Shown: piece after piece, positions 53,398 through 62,099 of the stretch
How the letters are laid out: each line of letters opens with the position of its first letter
How positions within the stretch are numbered: position 1 is the stretch's first letter
Assembly (NCBI GenBank): GCA_964502705.1
Contig: CAZCXZ010000002.1
Span: 9,937-73,936 of the forward strand
Reading direction: 5' to 3'
Origin: Berkiella sp964502705
Lineage (GTDB): Bacteria > Pseudomonadota > Gammaproteobacteria > Berkiellales > Berkiellaceae
Length of the DNA stretch: 64,000 bases
Position numbers and translations under genes: made by a program
Notes under the pieces: generated by a model
The model's input: the letters and a program-made list of their open reading frames with translations, nothing else
What the model was told of the DNA's origin: nothing
The model's database searches: none

Positions 53398-55449
53398 TCA
53401 GAGCCGCCAAATCCTTAATAGTGGCAAAACACTATTATCATCATCGGTCCAATTGATGTTGGTATCTTGTCGTGAATCTTGTATCGTAAATCCGGATTGT
53501 TTTTCAAGCCATGCTTTAAAATGGGGATCGCGAGTCATAATTGCCCAGGTATTTGCAAAACGTGCTGTTTGGCCATTGGCAGCTGCTTTGATCCAGAAAT
53601 GCTGTAGCCCAAATGCTTTGGCCTCATTTTTGGTGAGCGGCATAAAGTTAATAAAGGTATTTGAAGCATGAATGGCGATAAAGCCATTTTTGGTTAATAA
53701 ACTTTGGTATAAGCTCATGGCTTCATTGGTCAATAAATGAAATGGCACGGCGTCGCCGCTAAAAGCATCGGCAATAATCAAGTCATAATGGGAAAAGTCG
53801 GGAGTAAATCTGGCTTTTACTAACGATAGCCTTGCATCACCTAAAATGATATTGATTTTGGCAGGTGAGCTTTCAAGAAAACTAAAATATTTTTTTGCAA
53901 AATCGATAACGGTAGGGTCTAACTCATAAAAATCAATCCGATCGCCTTTGCGACCATAGGTGGCAACAGTGCCACTGCCTAATCCGATGGCGGCAATATT
54001 CAGTGGGTGGTCGCTGTGCTCAATTAAATAGCGAATGGCTAAATTAATACCCGAAGATTCGCCATAATAGCTTGTAGGGATCCGCTTTTTTTCAGGGCTT
54101 AAAAATTGTAGTCCGTGCAATATCTGGCCATTACGCATTTCTCGATAACGATTAGGCTGCTCCGCTTTTCCATGATCAAATACCCGAATTAACCCGTATA
54201 CGGTTCTTTTTTCAGCAACGATAGATAGCTGGGGTGAAAACACATTCAGAGTCGTTAACACGATTACAATGACCGCAGCGGTTCTAGTGATAACCTTAAA
54301 TTCCCACGAGGGCTGTTTTTCTTTCGTATAGGTATAAGCGATTTTTGCCACAAACAGGGAGATGAGAATGAGGGGAATATAAAAATCCCACGATTTGCCA
54401 AGTAGCACGAATGCAACCAAATTAACAAAAAGGCTACCTAACACCCCACCGAGCGCAATAAAGAGATAAAATGTCGTCAAGCCATTTTTTGAAGGTTTGC
54501 GCTGAATAAGTTCGCCATGACAGATCATACAGGCACAATACAGTAGTCCGAGCAGCACGATAAGAATATCGTATCCCACTAAGCTTTGCATAAAGCTTAG
54601 CCATAACACTAATGAGAGAAATACAAAAAAGGAACAGAGCCAAAAAGAGCGATCATAGACACGGTCATTAGCGAACGTCACAATAAAGGAGATTAAATAT
54701 AGCGCTAAAGGCACCACCCACATCAAGGGCAGGTTAATAATATTTTGTGCTAAAAATTGTGTTATCGATAACAACAGGGCGCTGGATATGAAACTCAAAA
54801 ATATCCACTCGGCGGCTTTTAGCGCCGTAACATCGCGCACCTTTTCGCTAATTAACAGCACCTGTTTCTTAAACACAAAAGTTGCCATAAAAAGAGCACA
54901 CAGCACACAATAGCCTATATACATCATGCTCCATAAGGTCGCTTGATGCTTTAGGCCCAATGATGGCTCAATGAAAAAAGGATACCCTAGTAACCCAATG
55001 AGCGAGCCGGCATTAGAAATCGAATAAAAATAGTAGGGGAATTCACTTTTTTCGACGTAGCTATACCAGTGCTGAAGCAAAGGACTAGAAGCCGATATAA
55101 TAACAAAGGGCAGAATAATAATGGATATTAATAAATGGCAAACGCTTAACGGTGGCCACACCTGGCTTTCAACGACCAAGGCATCCAGATGAATCGGAAT
55201 ATAATAAAGCGACGCCAGAATTAAACCAAAATGAATGAATGCTTGTATTCGCAGAGAAGGGAGTTTAGCTAAGAGGTAAGCATAGAGGTAGCCAAGGAGT
55301 AAGGCCGCCTGAAAAAAGAGCATGCTCGTGATCCACACGAATGCGCCGCCACCAAATTGCGGTAGCATATGCTTAGCGAGTAAAAGCTGAATAAAGAAGA
55401 GTAGGAAGGCACTGATAAAGATCCCGCTACCAACCAAAATTTGTATCAT
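53398..55449 (-). CDS. Membrane protein with C-terminal spermidine-synthase-like domain (copy 2)
   Basis: This is the paralogue of the downstream gene: the same 683 residues, and highly similar along the whole length by eye, including MxxxLVGSGIFISAFLLFF at the start, EFPYYFYSISNAGSLIGLLG in the membrane region and LIIADAFSGDAVPFHLLT in the SAM domain. Its motif I reads GLGSGTVATYG, where copy 1 has GLGCGTIAVLA. It is transcribed first, with 36 bases between the two. Retention of two similar full-length copies suggests dosage or hetero-oligomer function. The substrate is unknown. Confidence 0.8.
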   Translation of the reverse strand: MIQILVGSGIFISAFLLFFIQLLLAKHMLPQFGGGAFVWITSMLFFQAALLLGYLYAYLLAKLPSLRIQAFIHFGLILASLYYIPIHLDALVVESQVWPPLSVCHLLISIIILPFVIISASSPLLQHWYSYVEKSEFPYYFYSISNAGSLIGLLGYPFFIEPSLGLKHQATLWSMMYIGYCVLCALFMATFVFKKQVLLISEKVRDVTALKAAEWIFLSFISSALLLSITQFLAQNIINLPLMWVVPLALYLISFIVTFANDRVYDRSFWLCSFFVFLSLVLWLSFMQSLVGYDILIVLLGLLYCACMICHGELIQRKPSKNGLTTFYLFIALGGVLGSLFVNLVAFVLLGKSWDFYIPLILISLFVAKIAYTYTKEKQPSWEFKVITRTAAVIVIVLTTLNVFSPQLSIVAEKRTVYGLIRVFDHGKAEQPNRYREMRNGQILHGLQFLSPEKKRIPTSYYGESSGINLAIRYLIEHSDHPLNIAAIGLGSGTVATYGRKGDRIDFYELDPTVIDFAKKYFSFLESSPAKINIILGDARLSLVKARFTPDFSHYDLIIADAFSGDAVPFHLLTNEAMSLYQSLLTKNGFIAIHASNTFINFMPLTKNEAKAFGLQHFWIKAAANGQTARFANTWAIMTRDPHFKAWLEKQSGFTIQDSRQDTNINWTDDDNSVLPLLRIWRL

Positions 55450-55557
55450 ATCAGCTCCAAGTAAGAAGACTAATTATTCAAACGACAACATCTTAGCTAT
55501 AAGTTGACAGCCATTTTACTTAACTGAAATAGTATTGGTTTTGGCTTGAGAAAAAAT

Positions 55558-57129
55558 ATGTCACTCAGCGCAGCTTTTTCATACGATATCACAGAATATG
55601 AAAGTCGCTCATATGCGCAAACCCATCCCGATCATTTGTTTACCTTGGCCACATTATTTGGTTTAAAGCCCACTGCTTTTGCCAATGCGCGCATTTTGGA
55701 ATTAGGCTGTGCCAGTGGCGGCAATATTATTCCCATGGCTTGCCAGGCGCCTTCTGCTCATATTGTGGGTGTGGATTTAAGTGCGGTGCAAGTGCAAAAA
55801 GCTGCGCGTACAATTCGTGAACTAAAACTAACTAACATCGAAGTTTTTCATCTTGGAATTGAGCAAATAACGCCTGAATTCGGACAATTTGATTACATTA
55901 TTTGTCACGGTATTTATTCCTGGGTTCCAGAAGCGATCCGCGAAAAAATTATGGCGGTGTGCCAAGCGCATCTTGCACCGCAAGGTGTTGCTTATATTAG
56001 CTATAACACCTTACCTGGTTGGAATGTGGTAAAAAGCATTCGTGAGATGATGCTCTATCATACCAAGGGTATCGATTCACCTATTGAAAAAGCAAAAGAA
56101 TCGCGGAACTTATTACAATTTATGGTGACAGGCTTAGGGAACGATCAAGCACCTTACGCCAATTTCTTACGAAACGAGATCGCAATATTAGCCAAGCAAC
56201 CTGATTCCTATTTGGTTCACGATCACTTAGGCGAAGTGAATGAACCTTGTTATTTCTATGAATTTGTTGAGCACGCCAAACGATATCAACTCGCTTATCT
56301 ATCCGATACTGAATTACCCGACATGTACCCTAGTAATTTGCCGCCAGGGTTGGCGACTGAAATGAGCAAAATAAATGACGTTGTGAGCTGTGGGCAATAT
56401 TTAGATTTTATTCGCAACCAACGTTTTCGTTGCACCTTGCTTTGCCATGAAGCTGCAACGATCAACCGCAGCCTGTTTACCTCACAGATCACCGCATTTT
56501 ACTTAAGCTTCAATGGTAAAATCGACGGCCCAGCTGAAGCCCAAGCAATGAATGAACAAGAAATGCATTGTGTAGGGCAGCATATCACTTTGACGCTAAC
56601 CAATCCGATTGCAAAGGCTGCCATGCTTAAATTATCAGCTCTTAAAGGTAAGCCGATTGCTTTTGGTGAATTATGTGGTAGTGTCATGAAAGAAACTTCA
56701 CTTAGTGATCGTGCCTATGTTGAACGCTTCCTGATTGAAGACTTAAACCTCATGCGATTGGTTTTAGGTGGGTTGGTAAAAATTCATTCCGATGGTGGAC
56801 GTTATGCGAATGCACCTGGGAATAATCCTCTGACAACAGAGTGGATACATTACCAGTTGCAACACCAAGCATGGGTAACCAATCATCGGCATGAGACCAT
56901 TTCTTTAAGTGATATTGAAAGATTTTTGTTACTTAACTGCGACGGGCAAATCTCTGTAAAGGAATTAAGCCAAAAGCTTACTGATTTTCTTACCCAACAA
57001 AAGGTAGGATTAATACGCGAAGACGGGCAACAAGTCGAAGATGTCGTTGAACGAGAGCAACGCAGTTATGCTTTGTGCCAGTCATTGTTGAATGAATTTA
57101 GTCAATTAGCATTAATTGTTGACAAATAA
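55558..57129 (+). CDS. Protein lysine methyltransferase-like enzyme with regulatory domain
   Basis: The 523-residue protein has an N-terminal class I methyltransferase core (about 25-190: THPDHLFTLATLFGLKP, ILELGCASGGNIIPMA, IVGVDLSAVQVQ, FDYIICHGIYSWVP, GVAYISYNTLPGW) and then a MethyTransf_Reg-type domain (about 200-300) and a helical C-terminal part. This order and these motifs closely match the rickettsial PKMT1/PKMT2 enzymes that methylate outer-membrane protein OmpB lysines. The substrate here is unknown; surface proteins such as the window's barrels are possible. ATG 55558 is preferred to TTG 55546, which gives only four more residues. PrsK follows 36 bases later. Confidence 0.82.
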   Translation: MSLSAAFSYDITEYESRSYAQTHPDHLFTLATLFGLKPTAFANARILELGCASGGNIIPMACQAPSAHIVGVDLSAVQVQKAARTIRELKLTNIEVFHLGIEQITPEFGQFDYIICHGIYSWVPEAIREKIMAVCQAHLAPQGVAYISYNTLPGWNVVKSIREMMLYHTKGIDSPIEKAKESRNLLQFMVTGLGNDQAPYANFLRNEIAILAKQPDSYLVHDHLGEVNEPCYFYEFVEHAKRYQLAYLSDTELPDMYPSNLPPGLATEMSKINDVVSCGQYLDFIRNQRFRCTLLCHEAATINRSLFTSQITAFYLSFNGKIDGPAEAQAMNEQEMHCVGQHITLTLTNPIAKAAMLKLSALKGKPIAFGELCGSVMKETSLSDRAYVERFLIEDLNLMRLVLGGLVKIHSDGGRYANAPGNNPLTTEWIHYQLQHQAWVTNHRHETISLSDIERFLLLNCDGQISVKELSQKLTDFLTQQKVGLIREDGQQVEDVVEREQRSYALCQSLLNEFSQLALIVDK

Positions 57130-57165
57130 GGTAACTATCCTCATAGGAACTATCCAGGAGAACGA

Positions 57166-59265
57166 ATGCCGGAGATTGCAGTTGCGAGCTACCTATCATG
57201 CGCAATTGCCTTTGCATTAGTCGCGCTCGTCTTGTATTTGCACCGCCCCACGCGTTTGCAGTTCCCCATTCTTCCGGTTTGTGTCATTTCAGCGATGGTA
57301 TGGGCCATTTTGTCCACAGCTTATGCTGCTGGTTTTACTGCAAATTATGCTTATGTCACCGTTGCAGAAGTAATCAATAATGCCTTATGGATTGTCTGCT
57401 TTGTTAAATTGCTGAAATTTGGACGCCAAAGCAAAGAGAAGCGTTGGTTTTTCCATCGTGGTTTTTATGCCTTTACCGGATGCATATTATTCTCGTTACT
57501 GGCCATTGCCGTTATCCAAGTATTGGATTTAAAAATTGGCTATAACGTATATTTAAATACTTACTGTTACAGCGCGTTAGTGCTGACAGCCGTACTATCA
57601 TTGTCGTTAATAGAACAAATCTATCGTGGCTCGATTGGCCATCAACGTTGGCGCTTAAAGTTCTTATGCATCGGCATGGGCATTGTTTATAGCTACGACT
57701 TTTACATGTACGCCAATGCGGCCATTTTGGATAACATCAGTATTGGTATTTGGCAGGCACGGGGCGCCATTTCAACCCTGGTTGCACCCTTGATTTTGTT
57801 AAGTGCACTGCGTCACCACAAATGGCAAGCTGAAATATTGCCCTCACGCGCGGTGATTTTCAAAACCACCATTTTTGTCAGCAGTGGCGTTTATCTATTA
57901 GCCATGATGATGGTGAGTTACTTTATTCGCGAATGGGCAGGTACCTGGGGCGACGCATTACAAATCTTATTTTTTACCGGCTCACTCGTGCTACTAGCCA
58001 TGATGCTTTCTTCAGGACGTGCACGTGCCTGGACAAAAGTCTTCATTTCAAAGAACTTCTTTAAGCTACGTTACGATTATCGTGAAGAATGGATCCGGTT
58101 CTCGTTACTGATGTACGCAAATGACGATGAAAGACAATTAACCACCCGAGTCATTAAAGCCCTGGCTGATATGGTTGAAAGCCGTAAAGGGGTGCTCTTT
58201 GAATGGGAAGATAAACGCGGTTATGTACTAAAAGATTGTTGGCATAGCCCGTTCCCTAATCAAGAAGTGGTGATTGAGCCAGGGCCTTTCACCGATTACT
58301 TGCAGCAGTCACAACGCGCTTTAGAAATTCCTTCACACTTAAGTGAAAATGATCGCGCATTTTCTTTTGTGAGCGTGCCACAAGCCATTAGACAATTTTC
58401 ATGGGCATGGTTATTGGTTCCCTTACTTCACGGTAATCGCTTGCATGCCTTTGTTATTTTAGCGCATCCACGGGTGGCCTTTTTCAACGTGAATTGGGAA
58501 GTATTAGATCTACTTTCCATGGCAGGTCGCCAAGCGGTGATTTGTTTGGTGCAAGAGCGCAATGCAGAAGCATTAGCGATTGCTCGACAGTTTGAAGGCT
58601 TTAATCGTTTATCGGCTTTTGTGGTGCACGATTTGAAAAATGTGCAATCGCAGTTGAAACTGATGCAGAGTAACCGCGAGAAGCACGAGAATAATCCGGC
58701 GTTTATTAGAAGTGTTTTCAACACCATTGAACATGCAACCGACAAAATCGATCGCTTGCTGTTACAAATGCGTGATCGCGAACAACTATTGAGTCCACAA
58801 ACCATTCATGTGGCTTCTGCCCTACAAAAGGTTATTCAATTAACGAATCACCGGCATCCCGTTCCACGTATGGATTGGCAGATCATGAACGGCGATATTC
58901 AAGTGCTAGGTAATGAAGATCAATTGGTAAATGTACTTTGCCATTTGGTTGAAAATGCGCAACAAGCAACCCCAGAACATGGCGAAGTGGTGCTAACGGT
59001 GGCGCTCATCGATGAAAAACTGTCGATTGCCATTCGCGATACCGGATGTGGTATGGATGCGGAATTTTTACATGGCGACTTGTACAAACCTTTTATTACC
59101 ACCAAGGGTGAAAAGGGTATGGGCATTGGTGTTTATGAAGCCAAGGAATATGTTCACCATGTCGGCGGAAGGCTCTCGGTAGAAACCATAAAAGATCAAG
59201 GATCAACCTTCACGCTGGAATTCCCCTTAGTTGTGAAGAACACAGTAGAGCAAAGTGTCGCTTAA
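57166..59265 (+). CDS. prsK: PrsK-like sensor histidine kinase (XrtA/PEP-CTERM type)
   Basis: The 699-residue kinase has about eight or nine N-terminal membrane helices (1-285) with the PrsK layout, a GAF-like region (about 320-460), then a DHp with His488 in FVVHDLKNVQSQL and a histidine-kinase ATPase with HLVENAQQATPEHG (N box), IRDTGCGMD (G1) and GMGIGVYEAKE (G2). The FVVHDLKN phospho-site and overall length are as in PrsK of the PEP-CTERM/exosortase system, which acts with PrsR to control exopolysaccharide and PEP-CTERM genes. It is 20 bases before prsR. No exosortase gene or PEP-CTERM protein was seen in this window. Confidence 0.87.
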   Translation: MPEIAVASYLSCAIAFALVALVLYLHRPTRLQFPILPVCVISAMVWAILSTAYAAGFTANYAYVTVAEVINNALWIVCFVKLLKFGRQSKEKRWFFHRGFYAFTGCILFSLLAIAVIQVLDLKIGYNVYLNTYCYSALVLTAVLSLSLIEQIYRGSIGHQRWRLKFLCIGMGIVYSYDFYMYANAAILDNISIGIWQARGAISTLVAPLILLSALRHHKWQAEILPSRAVIFKTTIFVSSGVYLLAMMMVSYFIREWAGTWGDALQILFFTGSLVLLAMMLSSGRARAWTKVFISKNFFKLRYDYREEWIRFSLLMYANDDERQLTTRVIKALADMVESRKGVLFEWEDKRGYVLKDCWHSPFPNQEVVIEPGPFTDYLQQSQRALEIPSHLSENDRAFSFVSVPQAIRQFSWAWLLVPLLHGNRLHAFVILAHPRVAFFNVNWEVLDLLSMAGRQAVICLVQERNAEALAIARQFEGFNRLSAFVVHDLKNVQSQLKLMQSNREKHENNPAFIRSVFNTIEHATDKIDRLLLQMRDREQLLSPQTIHVASALQKVIQLTNHRHPVPRMDWQIMNGDIQVLGNEDQLVNVLCHLVENAQQATPEHGEVVLTVALIDEKLSIAIRDTGCGMDAEFLHGDLYKPFITTKGEKGMGIGVYEAKEYVHHVGGRLSVETIKDQGSTFTLEFPLVVKNTVEQSVA

Positions 59266-59285
59266 TTACATAAAAGGAAGTTGTA

Positions 59286-60659
59286 GTGACAGATAAACCC
59301 TATTTATTGGTGATTGAAGATGATGAAGGCTTAAGAGAACAGTTAAAATGGGCTTTTAGCAATTATGAAGTCATCACAGCTCAAGACAAAAATGAAGCGA
59401 TTACGAAATTAAGACGATTTGAACCAGGGGTGGTAACGCTCGATCTTGGGTTACCGCCTGATCCTTGTGGGTATGAAGAAGGCTTAAACATTCTACAAGA
59501 AATTGTTTCCTTATCCCCCAGCACGAAAGTGATTATGGTTACCGGTCAATCTGATCGCATTATCGCGATGCAAGCGATTAATCTGGGAGCCTATGATTTT
59601 TATGTTAAGCCGATTGAGCCGCAAAGTTTAAGCTTGATTGTTGATCGCGCGTATTATTTGCATACGCTCGAAAAAGAGTACAACCAATTAAATACGCTGT
59701 CGCTTAGCCATTCCATTAAAGGCATTTTAACCAGCAGCCCTGTGATGCAAAAAGTGTGTCGCACAGTGCAAAAAGTGGCACCCAATAATATTAGTATTTT
59801 GCTGTTAGGGGAAAGCGGTACCGGTAAAGAAGTATTAGCCAATGCGCTGCATGAGCACAGTGATCGCGCTAAAGAGCCCTTTGTTGCCATCAATTGCGCG
59901 GCCATTCCTGAAAACTTATTAGAAAGTGAATTATTTGGTTATGAAAAGGGCGCCTTCACAGGGGCAGTAAAACAAACCCTGGGTAAAATTGAAATGGCCA
60001 ATAAAGGAACGCTGTTCCTAGATGAAATTGGTGATTTACCGCTTTCATTGCAACCAAAATTATTACGGTTTTTGCAAGAACGCACCTTTGAGCGCTTAGG
60101 CGGGCGAAGTCAGATCTCGGTGGATGTGCGTGTGGTTTGTGCAACCCATCATGATTTACAAGAATCCATTCAAGCGCACACTTTCCGCGAAGATTTATAT
60201 TATCGCTTAAGCGAAGTGACCATTCAGATCCCGCCACTGCGTGAACGAATTGGCGATTCGGCGGTTATGGCGCGTTTATTCTTGAGCCGTTTTTCGCAAG
60301 AATATAAACGCCCCGTTAAACGCTTTACCCCAGAAGCACTAGATGCGATTCATAGTTATTCCTGGCCAGGCAACGTTCGAGAACTTGAAAATAAAATTAA
60401 GCGTGCGGTAGTCATGGCGGATACTTCGCAGATTACCTTGGCCGATCTTGATTTGCCATTTAACAATTTACATTCAATGCCGTTTAACTTAAAACAAATT
60501 CGTGATCACGCTGAAAAAGAAGCGATCACCACCGCATTGAATTATTGCGATAGCAACATGTCAAAAGCTGCCGAACTGCTAGGCATTACTCGTCCGACAC
60601 TCTATAATTTAATGGAAAAGTTGGCAATGACCGAGAAAGAGCTATCAACCAAGGAGTAG
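59286..60659 (+). CDS. prsR: PrsR-like sigma54-dependent response regulator
   Basis: The 457-residue NtrC-type regulator has an intact receiver (acidic residues 11-13, phosphoacceptor Asp53, Lys108), an AAA+ domain with Walker A GESGTGKE (175-182), the sigma54-contact GAFTGA (222-227) and Walker B LFLDEIG, and a C-terminal Fis-type helix-turn-helix (MSKAAELLGITRPTLYNLMEKL). The ITRPTLYNLMEKL helix and longer receiver loop (LPPDPCGYEEGLN) match the PEP-CTERM-box response regulator PrsR. The cognate kinase is encoded just upstream. It should activate sigma54 promoters elsewhere; I did not find a convincing GG-N10-GC site in the few gaps I inspected. Confidence 0.9.
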   Translation: MTDKPYLLVIEDDEGLREQLKWAFSNYEVITAQDKNEAITKLRRFEPGVVTLDLGLPPDPCGYEEGLNILQEIVSLSPSTKVIMVTGQSDRIIAMQAINLGAYDFYVKPIEPQSLSLIVDRAYYLHTLEKEYNQLNTLSLSHSIKGILTSSPVMQKVCRTVQKVAPNNISILLLGESGTGKEVLANALHEHSDRAKEPFVAINCAAIPENLLESELFGYEKGAFTGAVKQTLGKIEMANKGTLFLDEIGDLPLSLQPKLLRFLQERTFERLGGRSQISVDVRVVCATHHDLQESIQAHTFREDLYYRLSEVTIQIPPLRERIGDSAVMARLFLSRFSQEYKRPVKRFTPEALDAIHSYSWPGNVRELENKIKRAVVMADTSQITLADLDLPFNNLHSMPFNLKQIRDHAEKEAITTALNYCDSNMSKAAELLGITRPTLYNLMEKLAMTEKELSTKE

Positions 60660-60665
60660 TGTTGT

Positions 60666-60998
60666 ATGTTAAATGATAGTGATTTTAATGCCTTTTATTT
60701 AAAGGCTAAGCAGTCATTGGAAAGGTATCGTTCACGCAAAGAAGTGAATGTATTTCTGGTAACGGCTTTTGCTGACGTTGAAAAAACCCAATCGTTGCAT
60801 CTGTTAAAAGAAACCTTACAAGATTTTTGTAAACAGATGATTTCAAAAGTGAACTCGGTAGGTTTAACCGCATTTGGCGGCACGTGTAGCACTTGCCCGT
60901 GTTTGAAAACGCTAAAATCGATTTGCACTGAAATTAGTCAATTATTACTTCCCGTTCAAGGCAAAGCACCTCGTTCACGGATAAAGAAAAGCCCCTAA
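60666..60998 (+). CDS. Small Cys-rich hypothetical protein in the prsKR operon
   Basis: I do not recognise this 110-residue protein. It is a mainly helical soluble protein with a Cys cluster (GTCSTCPCLKTLKSIC, four Cys in 16 residues) that could bind a metal or form disulfides, and a basic C-terminal tail. No signal peptide. It starts six bases after the prsR stop (GGAG nine bases before the ATG), so it is part of that operon and may serve the same regulatory system. The stop lies inside a hairpin. Confidence 0.65.
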   Translation: MLNDSDFNAFYLKAKQSLERYRSRKEVNVFLVTAFADVEKTQSLHLLKETLQDFCKQMISKVNSVGLTAFGGTCSTCPCLKTLKSICTEISQLLLPVQGKAPRSRIKKSP

Positions 60999-61007
60999 AA
61001 AGGGGCT
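60983..61007 (-). terminator. Hairpin terminator between convergent genes
   Basis: AGCCCCT (60990-60996) pairs with AGGGGCT (61001-61007). On the minus strand the stem is followed by TTTCTTT, so it is best read as the terminator of the minus-strand gene that ends at 61128. It may also work for the plus-strand gene, whose TAA lies in the stem. Confidence 0.6.
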
Positions 61008-61127
61008 CATCTATGAATGCAGTGTCAGGATCTCTTAAGGTATTATTATTTTTAGTATTGCCTTTTAGCACGACCAAAATGTAAACCTAAACTACCACTT
61101 CAACTGCTACATCAGATAACGAAATGC

Positions 61128-61784
61128 TTAAAATTTATTTTTATATAGCTCTTGGCAAGAAGCAAACGGATCGGAATTGACTCTCACAACATTTAAAGAG
61201 ACTTTTTTCGAACGTTCTAAACTGTATTGCGTCAATATTTGCTTGAGCAATCCTGGTTTTGACCATTGAAATGACTCTTTTGTCGTGCAATTCGTTTCTG
61301 GTTGGTTTCTTGTTGCATTCGGATTATCAGAACAAGAGGAAACAGCATCATTCTTCGAAGCATGATTCTGTTGAGTTGTTACCTTCAGAATTTCTTTTTT
61401 GTGTCTTTCCATCGCTTGTTTTAAGCCCCAATGGATGGTGTAGGACATATTATCTGAAGAGGACATCCAATGACTTAAAATGCTCCACCCTTGGCGTGTT
61501 ACTTCAACCGCATCATCACACAAGCGAACAAATTCATTTTCATTACCATGTTCGATGTAAAAGTCAGCTGCTAAAATTAAACGCTGTAAGGTAGGTTTAA
61601 TGCCAATAGGCATTAACTTATTGGTGAGATCACCAATCGCCTTTATAAGATTTTGGACGAATAGTTTTCGAGCCTCTATCTCACGTCCATTAACAGCAGA
61701 CGAGATGTCTAACTGCGCTAGAGCGTCTGATAGAGATTCAATTTGGCCGTCTTTTAAGACAACACCTTCTGTTGACTTACCCAT
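61128..61784 (-). CDS. Hypothetical protein
   Basis: I do not recognise this 218-residue protein. The ATG at 61784 follows AAGGA at a normal distance and is preferred; the frame is open to 61853 but the added 23 residues look like chance. Residues 1-110 are helical and leucine-rich (LSDALAQLDISS, LFVQNLIKAIGDLTNKLMPIG, LQRLILAADFYIEHGNENEFVRLCDDAVEV). Residues 130-175 are Asn/Ser/Thr/Cys-rich and likely disordered. The C-terminus (LLKQILTQYSLERSKKVSLNVVRV) is basic. No membrane segment or signal peptide is seen. Convergent with the prsKR operon. Function unknown. Confidence 0.6.
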   Translation of the reverse strand: MGKSTEGVVLKDGQIESLSDALAQLDISSAVNGREIEARKLFVQNLIKAIGDLTNKLMPIGIKPTLQRLILAADFYIEHGNENEFVRLCDDAVEVTRQGWSILSHWMSSSDNMSYTIHWGLKQAMERHKKEILKVTTQQNHASKNDAVSSCSDNPNATRNQPETNCTTKESFQWSKPGLLKQILTQYSLERSKKVSLNVVRVNSDPFASCQELYKNKF

Positions 61785-62099
61785 GACATTCCTTGTCGAT
61801 GTTTGTTTACTGAAGGGTATAACCAGTAAGACAGATAATGTGTAGTTGGGCAACCCAATACGATCATTATTTCAATTTAATTTTTTAGCTTATGGATCTT
61901 TTCTAAATCAGAAGAAAATTGTCTGAGGAAATCAAGCTGATCGCGTTTTTGATGGCGAATAGATCACAACAGAATCCGTTTTGGCTGAGGCGCGAAATAT
62001 GTTAAAAAACTAAATAAATTACGGGGGTATATGTTTGACTTCTGCCAGATTAAGCCTTAATGTTCTCCTCAATTTTGACCCCCTAGGAGCCTTAATTTC
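61785..62099 (+). promoter_or_regulatory. 315-base intergenic region; possible ribosome-site hairpin before ald
   Basis: Divergent region carrying the promoters of the hypothetical gene (minus) and ald (plus); no clear -35/-10 pair was identified. The ald Shine-Dalgarno AGGAG (62085-62089) can pair with CTCCT (62065-62069), with flanking TTAA bases (62057-62060, 62092-62095) able to extend the stem, so translation could be regulated by folding. A short direct repeat AGCCTTAAT occurs at 62053-62061 and 62088-62096. Nothing else recognised. Confidence 0.3.

Noticed and set aside
51310..55449. Calling the paralogues spermidine synthases (speE)
   Set aside because: They are membrane fusions and lack the aminopropyltransferase catalytic DP motif.
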